64,000 bases of DNA from Anarhynchus alexandrinus. Taxonomy: Eukaryota; Chordata; Aves; Charadriiformes; Charadriidae. The stretch spans positions 975,181 to 1,039,180 of the forward strand of contig VUYV01000179.1 in assembly GCA_008711295.1 (NCBI GenBank). The letters are read 5' to 3'. The notes beneath the pieces were generated by a model. It did not search any database. It was not told the DNA's origin and was given only the letters and a program-made list of their open reading frames with translations. The translations under genes and the position numbers were made by a program. Positions 12,887-23,830 of this stretch are shown one piece after another; the first letter of the stretch is position 1, and every line of letters begins with the position of its first letter.

Positions 12887-13471
12887 ATGACCTGGCAATA
12901 TCAGATGGTTTATGATAGTTCTTCTCATGGGTTTTGCAATATTTTTCCAAAAAGGGGAAAATTCGAAATAAGCCAATCGCTACTGTTGATTGTCTTTATC
13001 ATTATTTATACTGATCCATACTTTCTCAACTCTCACATGCAGAAAAAAAAAAATACCCTTCACTGCAGAGAATCAGTACATTGCAGATTTATGAGGGCCT
13101 CATATTTCTACAGAAAACATCAAAAATACTTCACATACCAAAAGTTAAAATGCTGTCTACAATCTACTCACTTTAACAGATGGGCTGTTTGTAGTACAGA
13201 AGAAGGGAAGGAAGGAAATGAATTACATCAAAGCAAAAACCACAGCGTTTGTGTGACCGGCTGTTCAGTGATGCACAGAGCCCCAGATAACATACACATC
13301 ACTCCTGCTCAGGTTCTAGAATATTCAGTATTTTTCAGAACAAATTTGCCACTATTTCTGGGATATGATTCTATGGGGAAAAGAATCCCAAGGAACTTCT
13401 GCTCTTCTGTTGTCTATAGCTTTCATGCACAAAGAGGAACATATAGCGCTGCACTTTCGGTCCCTAACTGA
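12887..13471 (+). CDS. Longest open frame; unlikely gene, no recognised domain
   Basis: This frame gives 194 residues from the first ATG; the upstream extension starts at GTG and is not a plausible eukaryotic start. Residues about 31-41 form one short hydrophobic stretch (SLLLIVFIIIY). Nine cysteines are scattered with no pattern I recognise. I see no known motif and no signal peptide. An ATTAAA poly(A)-like hexamer follows at 13540-13545. The frame is long for AT-rich DNA, which is why it is recorded, but there is no codon-bias or homology support. A chance frame or the remnant of an unrecognised element are both more likely than a gene. Confidence 0.1.
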   Translation: MTWQYQMVYDSSSHGFCNIFPKRGKFEISQSLLLIVFIIIYTDPYFLNSHMQKKKNTLHCRESVHCRFMRASYFYRKHQKYFTYQKLKCCLQSTHFNRWAVCSTEEGKEGNELHQSKNHSVCVTGCSVMHRAPDNIHITPAQVLEYSVFFRTNLPLFLGYDSMGKRIPRNFCSSVVYSFHAQRGTYSAALSVPN

Positions 13472-16400
13472 CCTAGTAGTTAATATCTAATACCTAGTTG
13501 TAACTATTTTTTTAATGTATATCTTCTAATAATTCATATATTAAAGATCATGGATTCAAATTATCTAGTTTACTTACTGCTAATTTTTAGGAGTAATGTA
13601 AAAAAAAAAATAATTAAAATGTCAGTATGTTATCTTTTAGACTCTGCAGTTTAGACACAAAATACATCTTCACTGGTGATGGTTCTACTGCTTCCAAGAG
13701 CCGTATCCACAGCGGCATCCAAGCCGTATGTGCACTAAAACCCATTTGTGCATCCTAAAAATTACTTCCATGATTCCAACACGCTCTATCACACAGAGAT
13801 ACCTACAGGAATGCCAGCTTTTCTGCAAGCTCTTGTGGCACCCCCTGCAAAGTCCTGCCACTCACATTACACCCCACTTCTATGGTATTTAGATTCACCA
13901 TATTTGGGAGAGTCTGTGAGTCTGTCTGAAACCTGTCCTTACCACCACTGCCTCAGCCTCCTTATTCATCTCACGGGCTACGCACGCACACGCTTCCTGG
14001 TTTTCCCAAGGTGGAGTAGGAAAAGGGACCTGCAGAAGAGGGTCAAAACCACCTGAAAGGTGTCAGGTCAAATGCCTTCCAAAAGAGGAAATTCAGAGGT
14101 GCCTAGTGTCTGGAACGAGCATCATTTGTGGAAGAAAAATAAAGTTTTGTGACATTATAAGTGGGGATAGAGATGCAGGTGTCAAGGGCATAAGAACTTT
14201 ATTCTTGGCAAATGCAAACCACCTTGGGAATGCTCCATAAATAACCTCAGGCAAGAGACGGGCCAGCACAGTTGTACTAAAAATAACATTTCCAGAACCC
14301 TGACATCCTTTGACAATTTAGGAACTATCCAATTTCATTTCAGAGGTTGCCTTAAAGTACTTGAAAAACTGACTTGTTAAAGGAAACATAACAGCCTGCA
14401 ACACACCTCTGCAAATCTCAGTGAGCCACCACTTGATATAACACAACCTGTACTAGGTGTTAGTCTTGATGAGCATTGAGAAATGGTCCAAAAGAAAGCT
14501 TCAGTGTTTGCTTATTCTGATAACATTCATGTCTCTTGCATAGGTCTAACTTCCTTCTCATATCTTCAAAAGTTCATTTTAAAGCAGATCATTAACTGAG
14601 AACTTCAGAAATATTGTGATATTTCTTAAGCTACCTAACATCTCACAACACAATCTGATAAATCATTCAAAGCCACAGTAACATAAGTGACGATGATTTA
14701 AAATTAAATGTCCAAGAACATTGCATCATATCTACCATAATATCAAAAGCAGATTTGTTTGTCCAAAGTTGCTGTGATTTTTTTTTTTTTTTTCAAAGCA
14801 CAGCCTCAAAGTACAAAATAGCATTGGGTCACTCTCCAGGCTTTCACACTGTGCTGCAGGCTGCTGTCAGACTATCAATGAACTGTACAGGAAGAAAATT
14901 ATAATGCTTTAAAAAAGTAGTTTAAGGAAAAGCCTAGGATGCTATCTGATCTATGCAGACCCTGTTCCAGAACAAACAGCCCATGACAGGTTTTTTTTTC
15001 CAGGTTTTAACTTACCTCATTAATGAGAAAAGTTAGAGTAACTGGAAAGTTAAACCTCCCACTTACCTTGCTTTACCTATTGCCTTTCTGATTAATTTCT
15101 AGATTTTCCCAACATTTCTATTTGCATTACTTAAAATGGCAAAATGATGTCTGTGATTGGAAAAGTGTCTTTCTTAATATATCATACGATGTGAGATCTC
15201 ATAGTTTGACAATGTTTAACAAGAAAAGATCTGCTCATTTCTGCAAATCCCCTGTTGTCCAAGACCTTGATTAGACAAAATGTTTCTGTGAAATTCAGCG
15301 ATCTAATTAGCCTGTTTGATTATCTGAAATAAAATGAAGTCTCCAAAATTATTAAATCACCATGTACTTTTCCATCACATTAATTTGCTGTAAGTAGAGA
15401 AAACCTGAATACTTCTGAGCATACAAAAAGAATGACAAATCTATGAGTCTACACGCATTTGTCCAAGTTAAAACACCAGTGACAACTTGTGATGAGCCGT
15501 TCATACCCTATTTAAGGCAACAGGTAAAAGGAGATTCCTGTCACATGAGGATTAGGGACAGATTGAAGCCTTGGACACCTCTACCCTGAGCTCTTTACTC
15601 TTCCACCTCACAGACAGGGCCAGCAAAAGCATCTTGGACGTGGAAAGCCTCCAGAAGTACCTGCAATCCTTTCTCTTTACCTCTCGCTCCTGCCTGTTCT
15701 TCTCATGACAGTCTGTCTCTGATGGAGATACCATCATCTTGTTAAGACTTTAATTTACAATTTTTTAAAAGCATAGCCTGATTCTTTGCCATGTTCAGAA
15801 AGACTTGTGTGCACGGCATGCCGTTAAGTGCTTATTGCCTATGAGTTCTCATCACCGATTTCTTATCTTCATAATGTGTGGAACTACACCACGTAGTCAC
15901 TCACGGAGAGGTTTTATCCCTTGAGCTCATCCACTTAGCAACCACATAACACCCTAGGAAAACCCATTCACACAATGGAATATTTCCTTTTTTAACAGAA
16001 GGGAGGGCAAAAAATGGTATGTTCCACATAATCCCAATTTGCTCTTCCATGTTAAAATTCTGTTGGACTCCCTCCTACTCATGACTAATCTCATTATTCT
16101 TCAATTAATTTGGGAAGACCAGCAACTCATTTTACACTACTGTAATTATTTCTATTATTCTAGCAAAAGCAAATTACCTTAGTACATTACGAATTAACAT
16201 ATGATGGCCCACATTAAAGTTTTTTCTCTAAAAAAAGTACACATGGATTAAGGAAATCTAAGGAAGGTGCCTAACACTGCAAATGAATCTAGGCAAAATG
16301 GAGAGAACGCATGTCAAATCTGCAAACTTATTTTCCCCATCATCACATCCCATTAAACAGCTAGCTGTAACTTTATTACTTTCTCATTTTTTTTCCCCAA

Positions 16401-19400
16401 GCATCCACTTCTTATTTTGATCCCTTGTTTGTTGTTAAAATGGCAGTAATGTTTTACAGAAATAGCCTAAAATTAAGGCATTGTGCTTATTGCTGCAAGT
16501 TTTCAATTCCTTCCTCGATATCCTTTTCCCACATTACAATGAAACCTCGTGAAAATCTAATTTCAAGAGTAATTAGCAAATTGTATTAAATACAAATTAA
16601 AATGATCCACCCTGATTTGTCAATATTATTCAGCTGTAGCTAACTGTCAGCCAAAGGTCACTCAAAGATAATAAACTATGTCACATCAGCATAAACTTGT
16701 CATGTTGTATTTCAGTGCTGCTGTTAGTGACTCTGAATACCAAAGTAGATACCCTCTCTGGATACTCACTGCTCCAGTCTAGTACCATTTTCTTCTAACA
16801 GCACAGGCGATTCTAAGAAAAAAAATTACCAAAACGCTTGGCTGAAAACGAGCTCTGTATAGATTTGGATTTGACCTCATTCTTTTCAGCTCTGTGAAGA
16901 TGCAAAGCAATTCTCTAACTGTCCACCTGAGGTTAATAAATTGCATGGCATGACTTATCACAGCATCTTTCTTCAAAGTTATTATTCCATTGAATATGAG
17001 CACTGCCTCCACATTTTTTAAATCAAGTTATTACATAGCACCAGGGTACTAAACATTATATAAAAAATCATAGGTTAAGAAGATAATCATATACACATTG
17101 TAAGACCAGAGTATTCTTTCTTTAAGAAAAAAATGGCAAAACAAAATATATATTCGAGGGCTTAGCATCTCTTGAGAGACTAGTAGGTGCAGCAGTTCAG
17201 GTTCTAAACAAAGAAAATCATCATTAAGTCAGCAAGAGAGGAAAAGGGAGAGACCATTACGTTGTAACTTGGCCACTAATCAATAAATTAGGAGATCTAA
17301 AATAGGATAATCAGGTAGCACATTTAAAATGAACAACAATAATTATTATTTCATACAATATCTAATTAATTTCAGAAACTCATTGTTGCAGGGAAGCTCA
17401 AACATACGAGTGGGTTCAATAAGTCTTTAGCAAAATGAGTGGATTATAGGTCCATTGATGGCTATTAAAACAGTGATTCAAATGCTAATTTCAGCTCAGG
17501 AAGTTTCTAAATCACAGCTGCGTGGAAGCTTGGAGGATACAGCAGGGAAAAGCTCACCCCACGCTTTCCTTGCTCCTTGCACTCTTTGCTAAGCATCTGC
17601 TACTGGCAAACACCAACACCAGGACAGCGAGCGAAAGGTCTACTGTCTGACCCACTATGACAGTTGTGTCCTGGTCCTATTTTTCTTCTTTTTTCCAAAA
17701 TCTCATTTCTCTCTTTGTAACTTATTTTTTCATTGTATATTTTTCTTTTCCTTTTAAAAATAAAAGAAAAACATTGAACCCTTTGTCTTTTAATACCTGG
17801 CAAGAAATGAAAACAATATTTTGTACGATTATCTCTCTTAAAAAAAAAAAAAATCTGCTTGTTTAGGTTTGTTTTTACCTTTGGAGTTAGCTGATGAGCA
17901 AATATTTTCCATTTAATTTGACATGTGGATATACTCTTAAATATATCCCAGACATAGTTCTCAATTTTCAAGAACAGGCTTGCTTATTTCTTTGGGACGC
18001 TCCTGGCTCACATGGTGGTGTAGGCAATTAGACAGATTTTATAATTTTCCAAATATAACTCTTATGATCTTCCTAAGTAGGAACCAAGGTTTCAAAAATA
18101 AAGGTCACAGACACACAATACAAAGTTATCAACAAGAAAGTCTTTTCTCCCATGAATAACAGTGAAAACTAAATCTAAAGCCAAAAACTCCACTGGCATT
18201 TTCCACTCTAACTCTCAATTTCAAAACTATCTTGTGTCTGTGTTATTTTACCAACTTTGACATTAAGTTCACAGTAATTCTGACAATTTTTATCACTTTT
18301 ACATTAATTATGCAGTAGTATAATGCTGACTGACAAATCATAAAAATATGTTAAAAAAAATTCAATCACCCCCACCATTTCAGCCTATAAATAAATATTG
18401 ATGTATCTAATATAGGTGGTAATAATGACTTTTCAGCCTATGTGAGAGAATTCTATTACCTTCCAATTATATCCCAACTAATTTTGATTTTATTTATATA
18501 CTGCATGTTGGGTAGTCTTTAGTAATAAGTGAAACCTAAATTCACTGAAGTTTAATTAAACTTTGCAGTGAACAAGAATGACACACAAGGTCTTGATTAT
18601 AATATGTGAGATGGCAATTTCTTTTTGAATGTTTGAATTGATACAGACAATATCTACTGGTGGTTGTGGTAAAAGTTCTCACAACATCACATTCCTTTAA
18701 TGAATTAAACTACTGTATGACCTAAACACTTTTTTTTAAGATTCAACAATCAAAATGCAAAGCACTACAAGTAAATTTTTAATATCATGCAATTTCAGGA
18801 TGATTAAATCCTCTGGTTAAGACGGAAAAATAATTATCCATCAATCCCAGGAAAGTGTTTTTTTCTGCATGCATACTCCCATGACAAAGTAGAGTATTTC
18901 ATTTAAATTTGGAGTAGATTACCACCTACCAGAAAAGGGATATAAAATGCAGTAAATCAAATTATGAGCAATAACACTGACTTTTTTTTTTTTAATATTT
19001 TCATTTTTTATTTTAGTTTTGTAGTGACAGCTTTTTTAAATGTAATCCTGTTATTTGAACATATAAGAAACAACACCTGGCACTTAGAATTCTGTATTAT
19101 TTGTGAATTCTTTTGAAAATAACAATGATTTAATTCATGGGCATGAAGTGGAAACTACTAGTCATAACATGACAGCGAAGAGAAAAACGTTTAACCAGAG
19201 GAACAGAGTTATGATACGTGACTCCAAAGCTGGCATGGGGTGGAGACTCATCCATCCAGATGTCTCTCTGTAGATAAAAATCCATAGAGGAACAATTTAG
19301 GAACTGAGAGTGACTGTACATCTGCATTTTAGGATTGTGCCTCTGTTGGTTCCCATTCATATATGGACTAGACTTATCCCAGATAAAACTAAACCAGGCG

Positions 19401-21187
19401 GTGCGATTCAGGAGCTCCAGTCACTGCCAGGTGTTCATGCCATGAGTCCAGACTAGACCTAGGTCATCACAAACCCTTCTGAAATGGGTATAACATGGAC
19501 GTCAGGTCCTCAGCGCAAACTCCTCTGTCCTACACATGCACTCCCATTTCTACACGTCTGCTCCCATCACACAAATTTCCACGAACTTTTTCTCAGCTCT
19601 GACACCAGAGTCTTGCTTTACCCTAGAGTAAAATGAATTTTATTTTGCAGTTTGGTACGGTAAAATTGTTGTCAAGTGAAGCCTCTTCTATCACTTGTTA
19701 GTGCTGTGACTTCGTCATTTCAAAGGCACAAGGAAATTCTTTGGTTTTGATACAATTTTATCAGCAATTTTTTCAGCCTAAATCTTGAGACTGGCAAGAT
19801 AGCACTTTGAGACCTTACACTTTCAGTAAGGTTGAAGTTGATTTATACTAGTAAAACAATGCAGAAAAATTAACTCTCATTCTATACATAAGAATTTAGC
19901 TGATGAAAATTCAAAAATATGAATAACAGATTTACAGAAATGTGTTGTTACCCCAACGTTCAACAAATGATTTTATGCTGCTTAGTACCAAAAAACATAC
20001 ACATTGCTTAAAAAAATTTACAGTATTAGAAAATAGAGACAAACAAATAAGGTAATAGTACAGACAAAATTATATTATTTTACCGTTATGGCAGTTCTAT
20101 ACCATTCAACTGTTTGATTAGTGACAGCTCAGTCTCAGTTTTCGTTACCCTTAAGGTTCAACTCAACATGTCCCTTTCCATCAATTCTTTCTCCAACTTT
20201 TAGGGAATTTACACATAATAAAGGAAAACAGACAAACCTGATAGCACTGAAGGAAGCAAAGGGAGCAAACTGACTAAAGAGAGTCTCCCTTAGACCTTTA
20301 ACTTAGAAGAAAGGCACTTTCAAAGAACATATCTTTAGTGATATCAGCATAGATGCTTTCTATGCTGGGGAGAAGCAAACTGAGGGAAACGGAAGAATGA
20401 AAGAGACCCAGTGGAAGAGGTGAAGAATGGGACATGTTAAAGAAAAAAGTTAAAAAAAAAGGTTAAAGCAAAAAAATAGGGACTATGCATCAGGTTCTGA
20501 AAACAACAGCAGAAAGAAAAGAAGCAGGAAGCAAACAAAACAATACGTTTAAGTGAAGAAAACAATTCAGCTAAGCTTGTAATTTAAAATGTGAATTACG
20601 TACAAATAATAAAGCATGTATCCTGATCTTTGAACAGTTTCAAAAATAACTATTAAAAGCAACTTGAACGAGTTACAAGTTGCAGTTGTGAAATGTGAAG
20701 CTTCATTTTGAAGACTAAGCAAAGACAAAAGCAAAATTCGTTGAAATGCATTAGTTGTCCACTACTTCTGAAACACTGTAATTGTGCTTACTCTGTATTC
20801 CTGCATGCAACATTGAATTCATCAGCCCGCTGCCAGGTTTTCATTGCATATTGTATATTATTGAAGTGTAAAACTGCTGAATGTGTTGCAGTGTGATTTT
20901 AATCATATTATAGAAAATGTTCCAAGCTGATGTAATCAAATGCCTTTAATTATGGCAATCAAGTGTATTAGCAGTTTACTATTGCCAACCCATAGTCGGT
21001 ACACAAACCCCAGCCTGAACTACAGCATGGAATAGCAGGGTCCGCTATTTACACACGACTTAATTCAACCTTATGGCAAAATGTCACTTTCAGCTTAGAT
21101 ACAAATATTTGCATAGAATCATAGAATACCACGTTGGAAAAGACCTCAAGGGTCACCTGGTCCAACCTTTCTTGGCAAAAGCACAGT

Positions 21188-21505
21188 CTAGAGAAGATGG
21201 CCCAGCACTATGTCCAACTGAATCTTAAAAGCATCCAATGCTGGGGAATCCACCACGTCCCTGGGAAGATTATTCCAATGGCTGATTGTTCTCATTGTGA
21301 AAAATTTTTCTCTTATGTCCAATCGGAATCTCCCCAGGAGTAATTTGTGCCTACTACCCCTTCTCTTTTCCATATCACTCCTTGTAAAAAGGGAGTCTCC
21401 ATCTCCTCTGTAGCCAATCTTTAAATACTGGATCATTTTATCTTGAAGGACGCTGTGCGGAACTGTGTTGAAAGCCTTGGAGAAATCCCAGTAGACAAAG
21501 TCCAC
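21188..21505 (-). pseudogene. CR1 ORF2 remnant: motif A fused to the C-terminal tail
   Basis: A single 105-codon frame starts with reverse-transcriptase motif A (FVYWDFSKAFNTVPH, with the first catalytic Asp). Within about 20 residues it passes into the extreme C-terminal region (RFRLDIREKFFTMR, then HWNNLPRDVV). In intact CR1 these two regions are separated by the palm motifs B and C and the thumb. The frame is kept across the join, so the deletion is in frame. The junction lies at about 21425-21450. Confidence 0.88.
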
Positions 21506-21740
21506 TGCTCACTCCTCATCAACTGAGCAGGTAACTTTATCATAGAAGGCAATCAGGTTTGTCAAACAAGGTTTGCCCTTAGTGAATCCATGCTGGCTTT
21601 TCCCAATCACATGCTTTGTTTGACCTGTGATAGCCTCCAGGAGGATTCATTCCATAACTTTCCCAGGGACTGAAGTAAGACTGATGGGCCTGTAATTTCA
21701 TGGATCCTCCTTTAAGCCCTTCTTGTAGATGGGGGTGACA

Positions 21741-21956
21741 TTAGCCTTCTTCCAGTCTCCTCGCACGTGCCCTGATCTCCATGACTTCTTGAAGATTATG
21801 GAGAGTGGCCTCACAATGACATCTGAACACCCTTGGGTGGATATTATCAGAGCCCATCAACTTGTAGGGGTCAAGCTTCTGCAACAGTTCACATACCAAC
21901 TCTTCCTTCACTGCTGGCGGGTCTGTGTTTGCATCAACCTGGATTGTTGTTCCCAA
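21741..21956 (-). pseudogene. CR1 ORF2 remnant: reverse-transcriptase fingers
   Basis: The frame begins near the ELLQKLDPYKLMGSDNIHPR stretch, the first conserved block of the CR1 reverse transcriptase (the usual form has KSMGPDGIHPR). It runs to a shifted C-terminus. The following DNA (about 21560-21735, minus) still encodes a YRPISLTSVPGK-like block and an [17 protein letters not shown] block in interrupted frames. Confidence 0.85.
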
Positions 21957-22183
21957 GCCTGGGGCCCAACCGAGCTGGTAAAGACAGAGGTGAAGGAAGT
22001 GTTGAGAACCTCTGCCTTTTCAGCATTGTTGGTGACTAATTCACCTCTCCTGTTTAACAGTGGGCCAATATTTTCCTTCTGTTTGTGCTTGTTGTTAATG
22101 TACCCTTTCTTGCAGTTTTTGACATCTCTGGCCAATTCCAACTCAAGCTGAACTTTTTGTTTTCTAACTGCATTTCTGCACAC
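21908..22183 (-). pseudogene. CR1 ORF2 remnant: linker before reverse transcriptase
   Basis: This frame matches the charged linker of CR1 ORF2 between the endonuclease and the reverse transcriptase, including GPLLNRRGELVTNNAEKAEVL and the FTSVFT stretch. It overlaps the next block in another frame, showing a frameshift around 21.95 kb. Confidence 0.85.
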
Positions 22184-22322
22184 TCTGGCAATGCCCTTGT
22201 AGTTCTCAGTGGGTATTCATCTGCTTTTCCATCTATGGTACACTTCTCTTTTGGTTTAGAGCAGACTCAGAAGCTCACACTTATGCCAACGGGGTCTCTT
22301 GCTCCACCTACTTCTCTTAGCT

Positions 22323-22775
22323 TTAAAAGGGATTAACTGGTTTTGTGCTTCCAGGAGAGCATTCTTGAAAAACTCCTTTATCCTCCATGGAAGCTTCCCA
22401 TGGAATCTCTCCCAGTTGAGCTCTGAGTGAGCCGAAATTTGCTCTTCTAATTTCTAAAACCTTTTTCTTAATACTGAACTTCAACATGCTCAGCAGGATC
22501 CCAAATTCCACAATATTGTGATCACTGCAGCCAAAGCTGTCACGAACAGAGATATTACAAAGCAGGTTTTCTTGGTTTGTGAGTGGCAAGCCCACCTGTG
22601 TCTCCTTCCTGGTTGGCACATCTAACATTTGTATGAGGAAGCAGTACACTACGCATTCCAAAAACTTGATGGATGACATGTGAGCTGTTGCATTGTTCTT
22701 CCAACAAATGTCCGGGTAGTTGAGGTCACCCATAAGAACCAGTTGACCCAAAGCTTGCTTAAGTGACCCAAACAT
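22323..22775 (-). pseudogene. CR1 ORF2 remnant: endonuclease catalytic core
   Basis: At 150 codons this is the longest intact coding block of the element. It carries the GDLNYPDICW motif (the GDFN-type catalytic Asp/Asn motif of apurinic-like endonucleases, with Leu for the usual Phe) and GCSDHNIVEF (the SDH motif with catalytic Asp and His). It continues into the RRANFGSLRAQLGEIPW linker. The catalytic residues are therefore still present, but the frame is not joined to the blocks on either side. Confidence 0.9.
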
Positions 22776-22811
22776 TGCTTTGTTGGCTTTATCATCTTGG
22801 TTTGGATGTCA

Positions 22812-23000
22812 TTAGCAGATGCCTACTGTAAGATGTTCCTTGGAGACAATGCCTCTGTTCTTGACCCAGGGACATTTGATAGGGCTTTCATAATCACTGT
22901 AGTTGGCTTCTATACATTCAAGGTTCTTCTTAACATAGACCGCGACTCCTCCTCTTCTTCTTCCCTGCCTGTCTTTACAAAACAACCTGGAACCATCCAT
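22812..23000 (-). pseudogene. CR1 ORF2 remnant: endonuclease, GGVAVYV block
   Basis: This frame includes FCKDRQGRRRGGVAVYVKK, the conserved Gly-rich beta strand of the CR1-clade endonuclease, and the following CPWVKNRG stretch. It lies immediately downstream, in element sense, of the 23037-23267 block and is broken from the next block by a stop or frame change. Confidence 0.85.
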
Positions 23001-23036
23001 TGTGATCCTCCAGTCATGTGAGTTTTCGCGCCATGT

Positions 23037-23267
23037 TTAAGTTATTCCTATGATATCATAACTTTCTGACTGGGCATAGAGCTCCATTTCCTCCTGTTTG
23101 TTCCCCAGGTTCCGTGCATTGGTATGCATACACTTGAGGTGGTTGGTCTTCTGGTTCTCATCTTGGGAGGCACCTAAGGAACATTTGTCACTGCTCTGGT
23201 TTGCCCGGCTTATTCCCCAGTTGGTTGCAATGGTGCGAGCATTGCCATTTTGGACCCCACCCCCCAA
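23037..23267 (-). pseudogene. CR1 ORF2 remnant: start and endonuclease N-terminus
   Basis: The C-terminal part of this frame matches the beginning of CR1 ORF2: a TNARNLGNKQEEME-like stretch followed by YDIIGIT, where the apurinic-like endonuclease domain starts. The N-terminal part is untranslated or ORF1/ORF2 junction sequence read through. It is separated from the next block by a stop. Confidence 0.8.
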
Positions 23268-23361
23268 ATCCTTCAGTTTAAAGCCTGCCTCACCAAGTTG
23301 GCCATTGTGCTGCCAAAGGTTCCCTTGCCTCCTCTAGGCAGGTGTATCCCATCCCTCCAGT

Positions 23362-23667
23362 CTCTTTTTACTGATTACTTTAGAAAAAAATTACTTTAAT
23401 GGAAATGTACACTTTATATAATTTTCATTAAAAAAAAAAAGAGAGATAATTTAATGGAAAATTCACAAAACAAAGTTATTTATCACAGATTCCTGTTACA
23501 GACAAGCGGAAAGCACCCCTGGGCAGGACCATGCCAAAACTTGGGAAGCAGACGCAGAGCCAGGCACCCCTTCACACTCTGGGCAAACCTCCAGTAGCTA
23601 AATCCTCCCTGTCAACTCAAACTGAATCAGACTGATGTCCAGGTAAAGCCTAAAATATTGTTAAACT
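23362..23667. other. Short spacer between two CR1 elements
   Basis: AT-rich sequence with a TTTAATGGAAA-like word repeated about 70 bp apart (near 23396 and 23450). No gene is seen. Confidence 0.5.
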
Positions 23668-23830
23668 AAGGTTGCCCAAAGAGACTGTGGAGTGTCCATT
23701 CTTGGTGATAGTGTGAGAGGACAACGCCCTGAGCAACCTAATCTAACATTGAAGGTAGCTTTTCTTTGAGCAGGCTTGAACCAGATAACAGCCACTGGTT
23801 CCTTCCATACAAAATTATTCTGATTCTGTA
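23668..23830 (+). mobile_element. Old CR1 LINE tail (plus)
   Basis: This is a degraded CR1 3' end. GGTTGCCCAAAGAGACTGTGG, a GAGCAACCTAATCTA block, a GCTTTGAGCAGGCTTGAACC block and a terminal ATTATTCTGATTCTGT follow in the canonical order. It is much more diverged than the neighbouring minus-strand element and so probably an older insertion. Confidence 0.85.

Larger units (their letters stand above)
10691..21112. other. Long unique noncoding stretch
   Basis: No gene is supported. It is AT-rich, with slightly GC-richer patches near 13.68-14.05 kb, 17.52-17.66 kb and 19.4-19.6 kb. The longest open frame of the window lies at 12887-13471 (separate entry). Two strong minus-strand donors lie 51 bp apart at 15014-15015 and 15065-15066, with a pyrimidine-rich acceptor near 15324. 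The interval between them is closed in all frames. Confidence 0.5.
21113..23361 (-). mobile_element. CR1 LINE, 2.25 kb, internally deleted
   Basis: This is the largest recognisable retrotransposon in the window. It lies on the minus strand, with its 3' terminal ATAGAATC repeats at the left edge and the 5' end truncated near 23361, just upstream of the ORF2 start. Colinear ORF2 blocks can be read from right to left: N-terminal endonuclease, endonuclease core, linker, reverse-transcriptase fingers, motif A, then directly the C-terminal tail. Motifs B and C of the reverse transcriptase and the thumb are absent. Frameshifts and stops separate the blocks. The element cannot move on its own. Confidence 0.95.

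Noticed and set aside
15016..15323. Minus-strand exon with two alternative strong donors
   Set aside because: Sites look good, but all frames are closed and nothing else supports a transcript. Kept only as a note in the region entry.
21729..22151. 140-codon plus-strand open frame and other plus-strand frames across 21.1-23.3 kb
   Set aside because: They are antisense to the CR1 ORF2 blocks and have no independent meaning.
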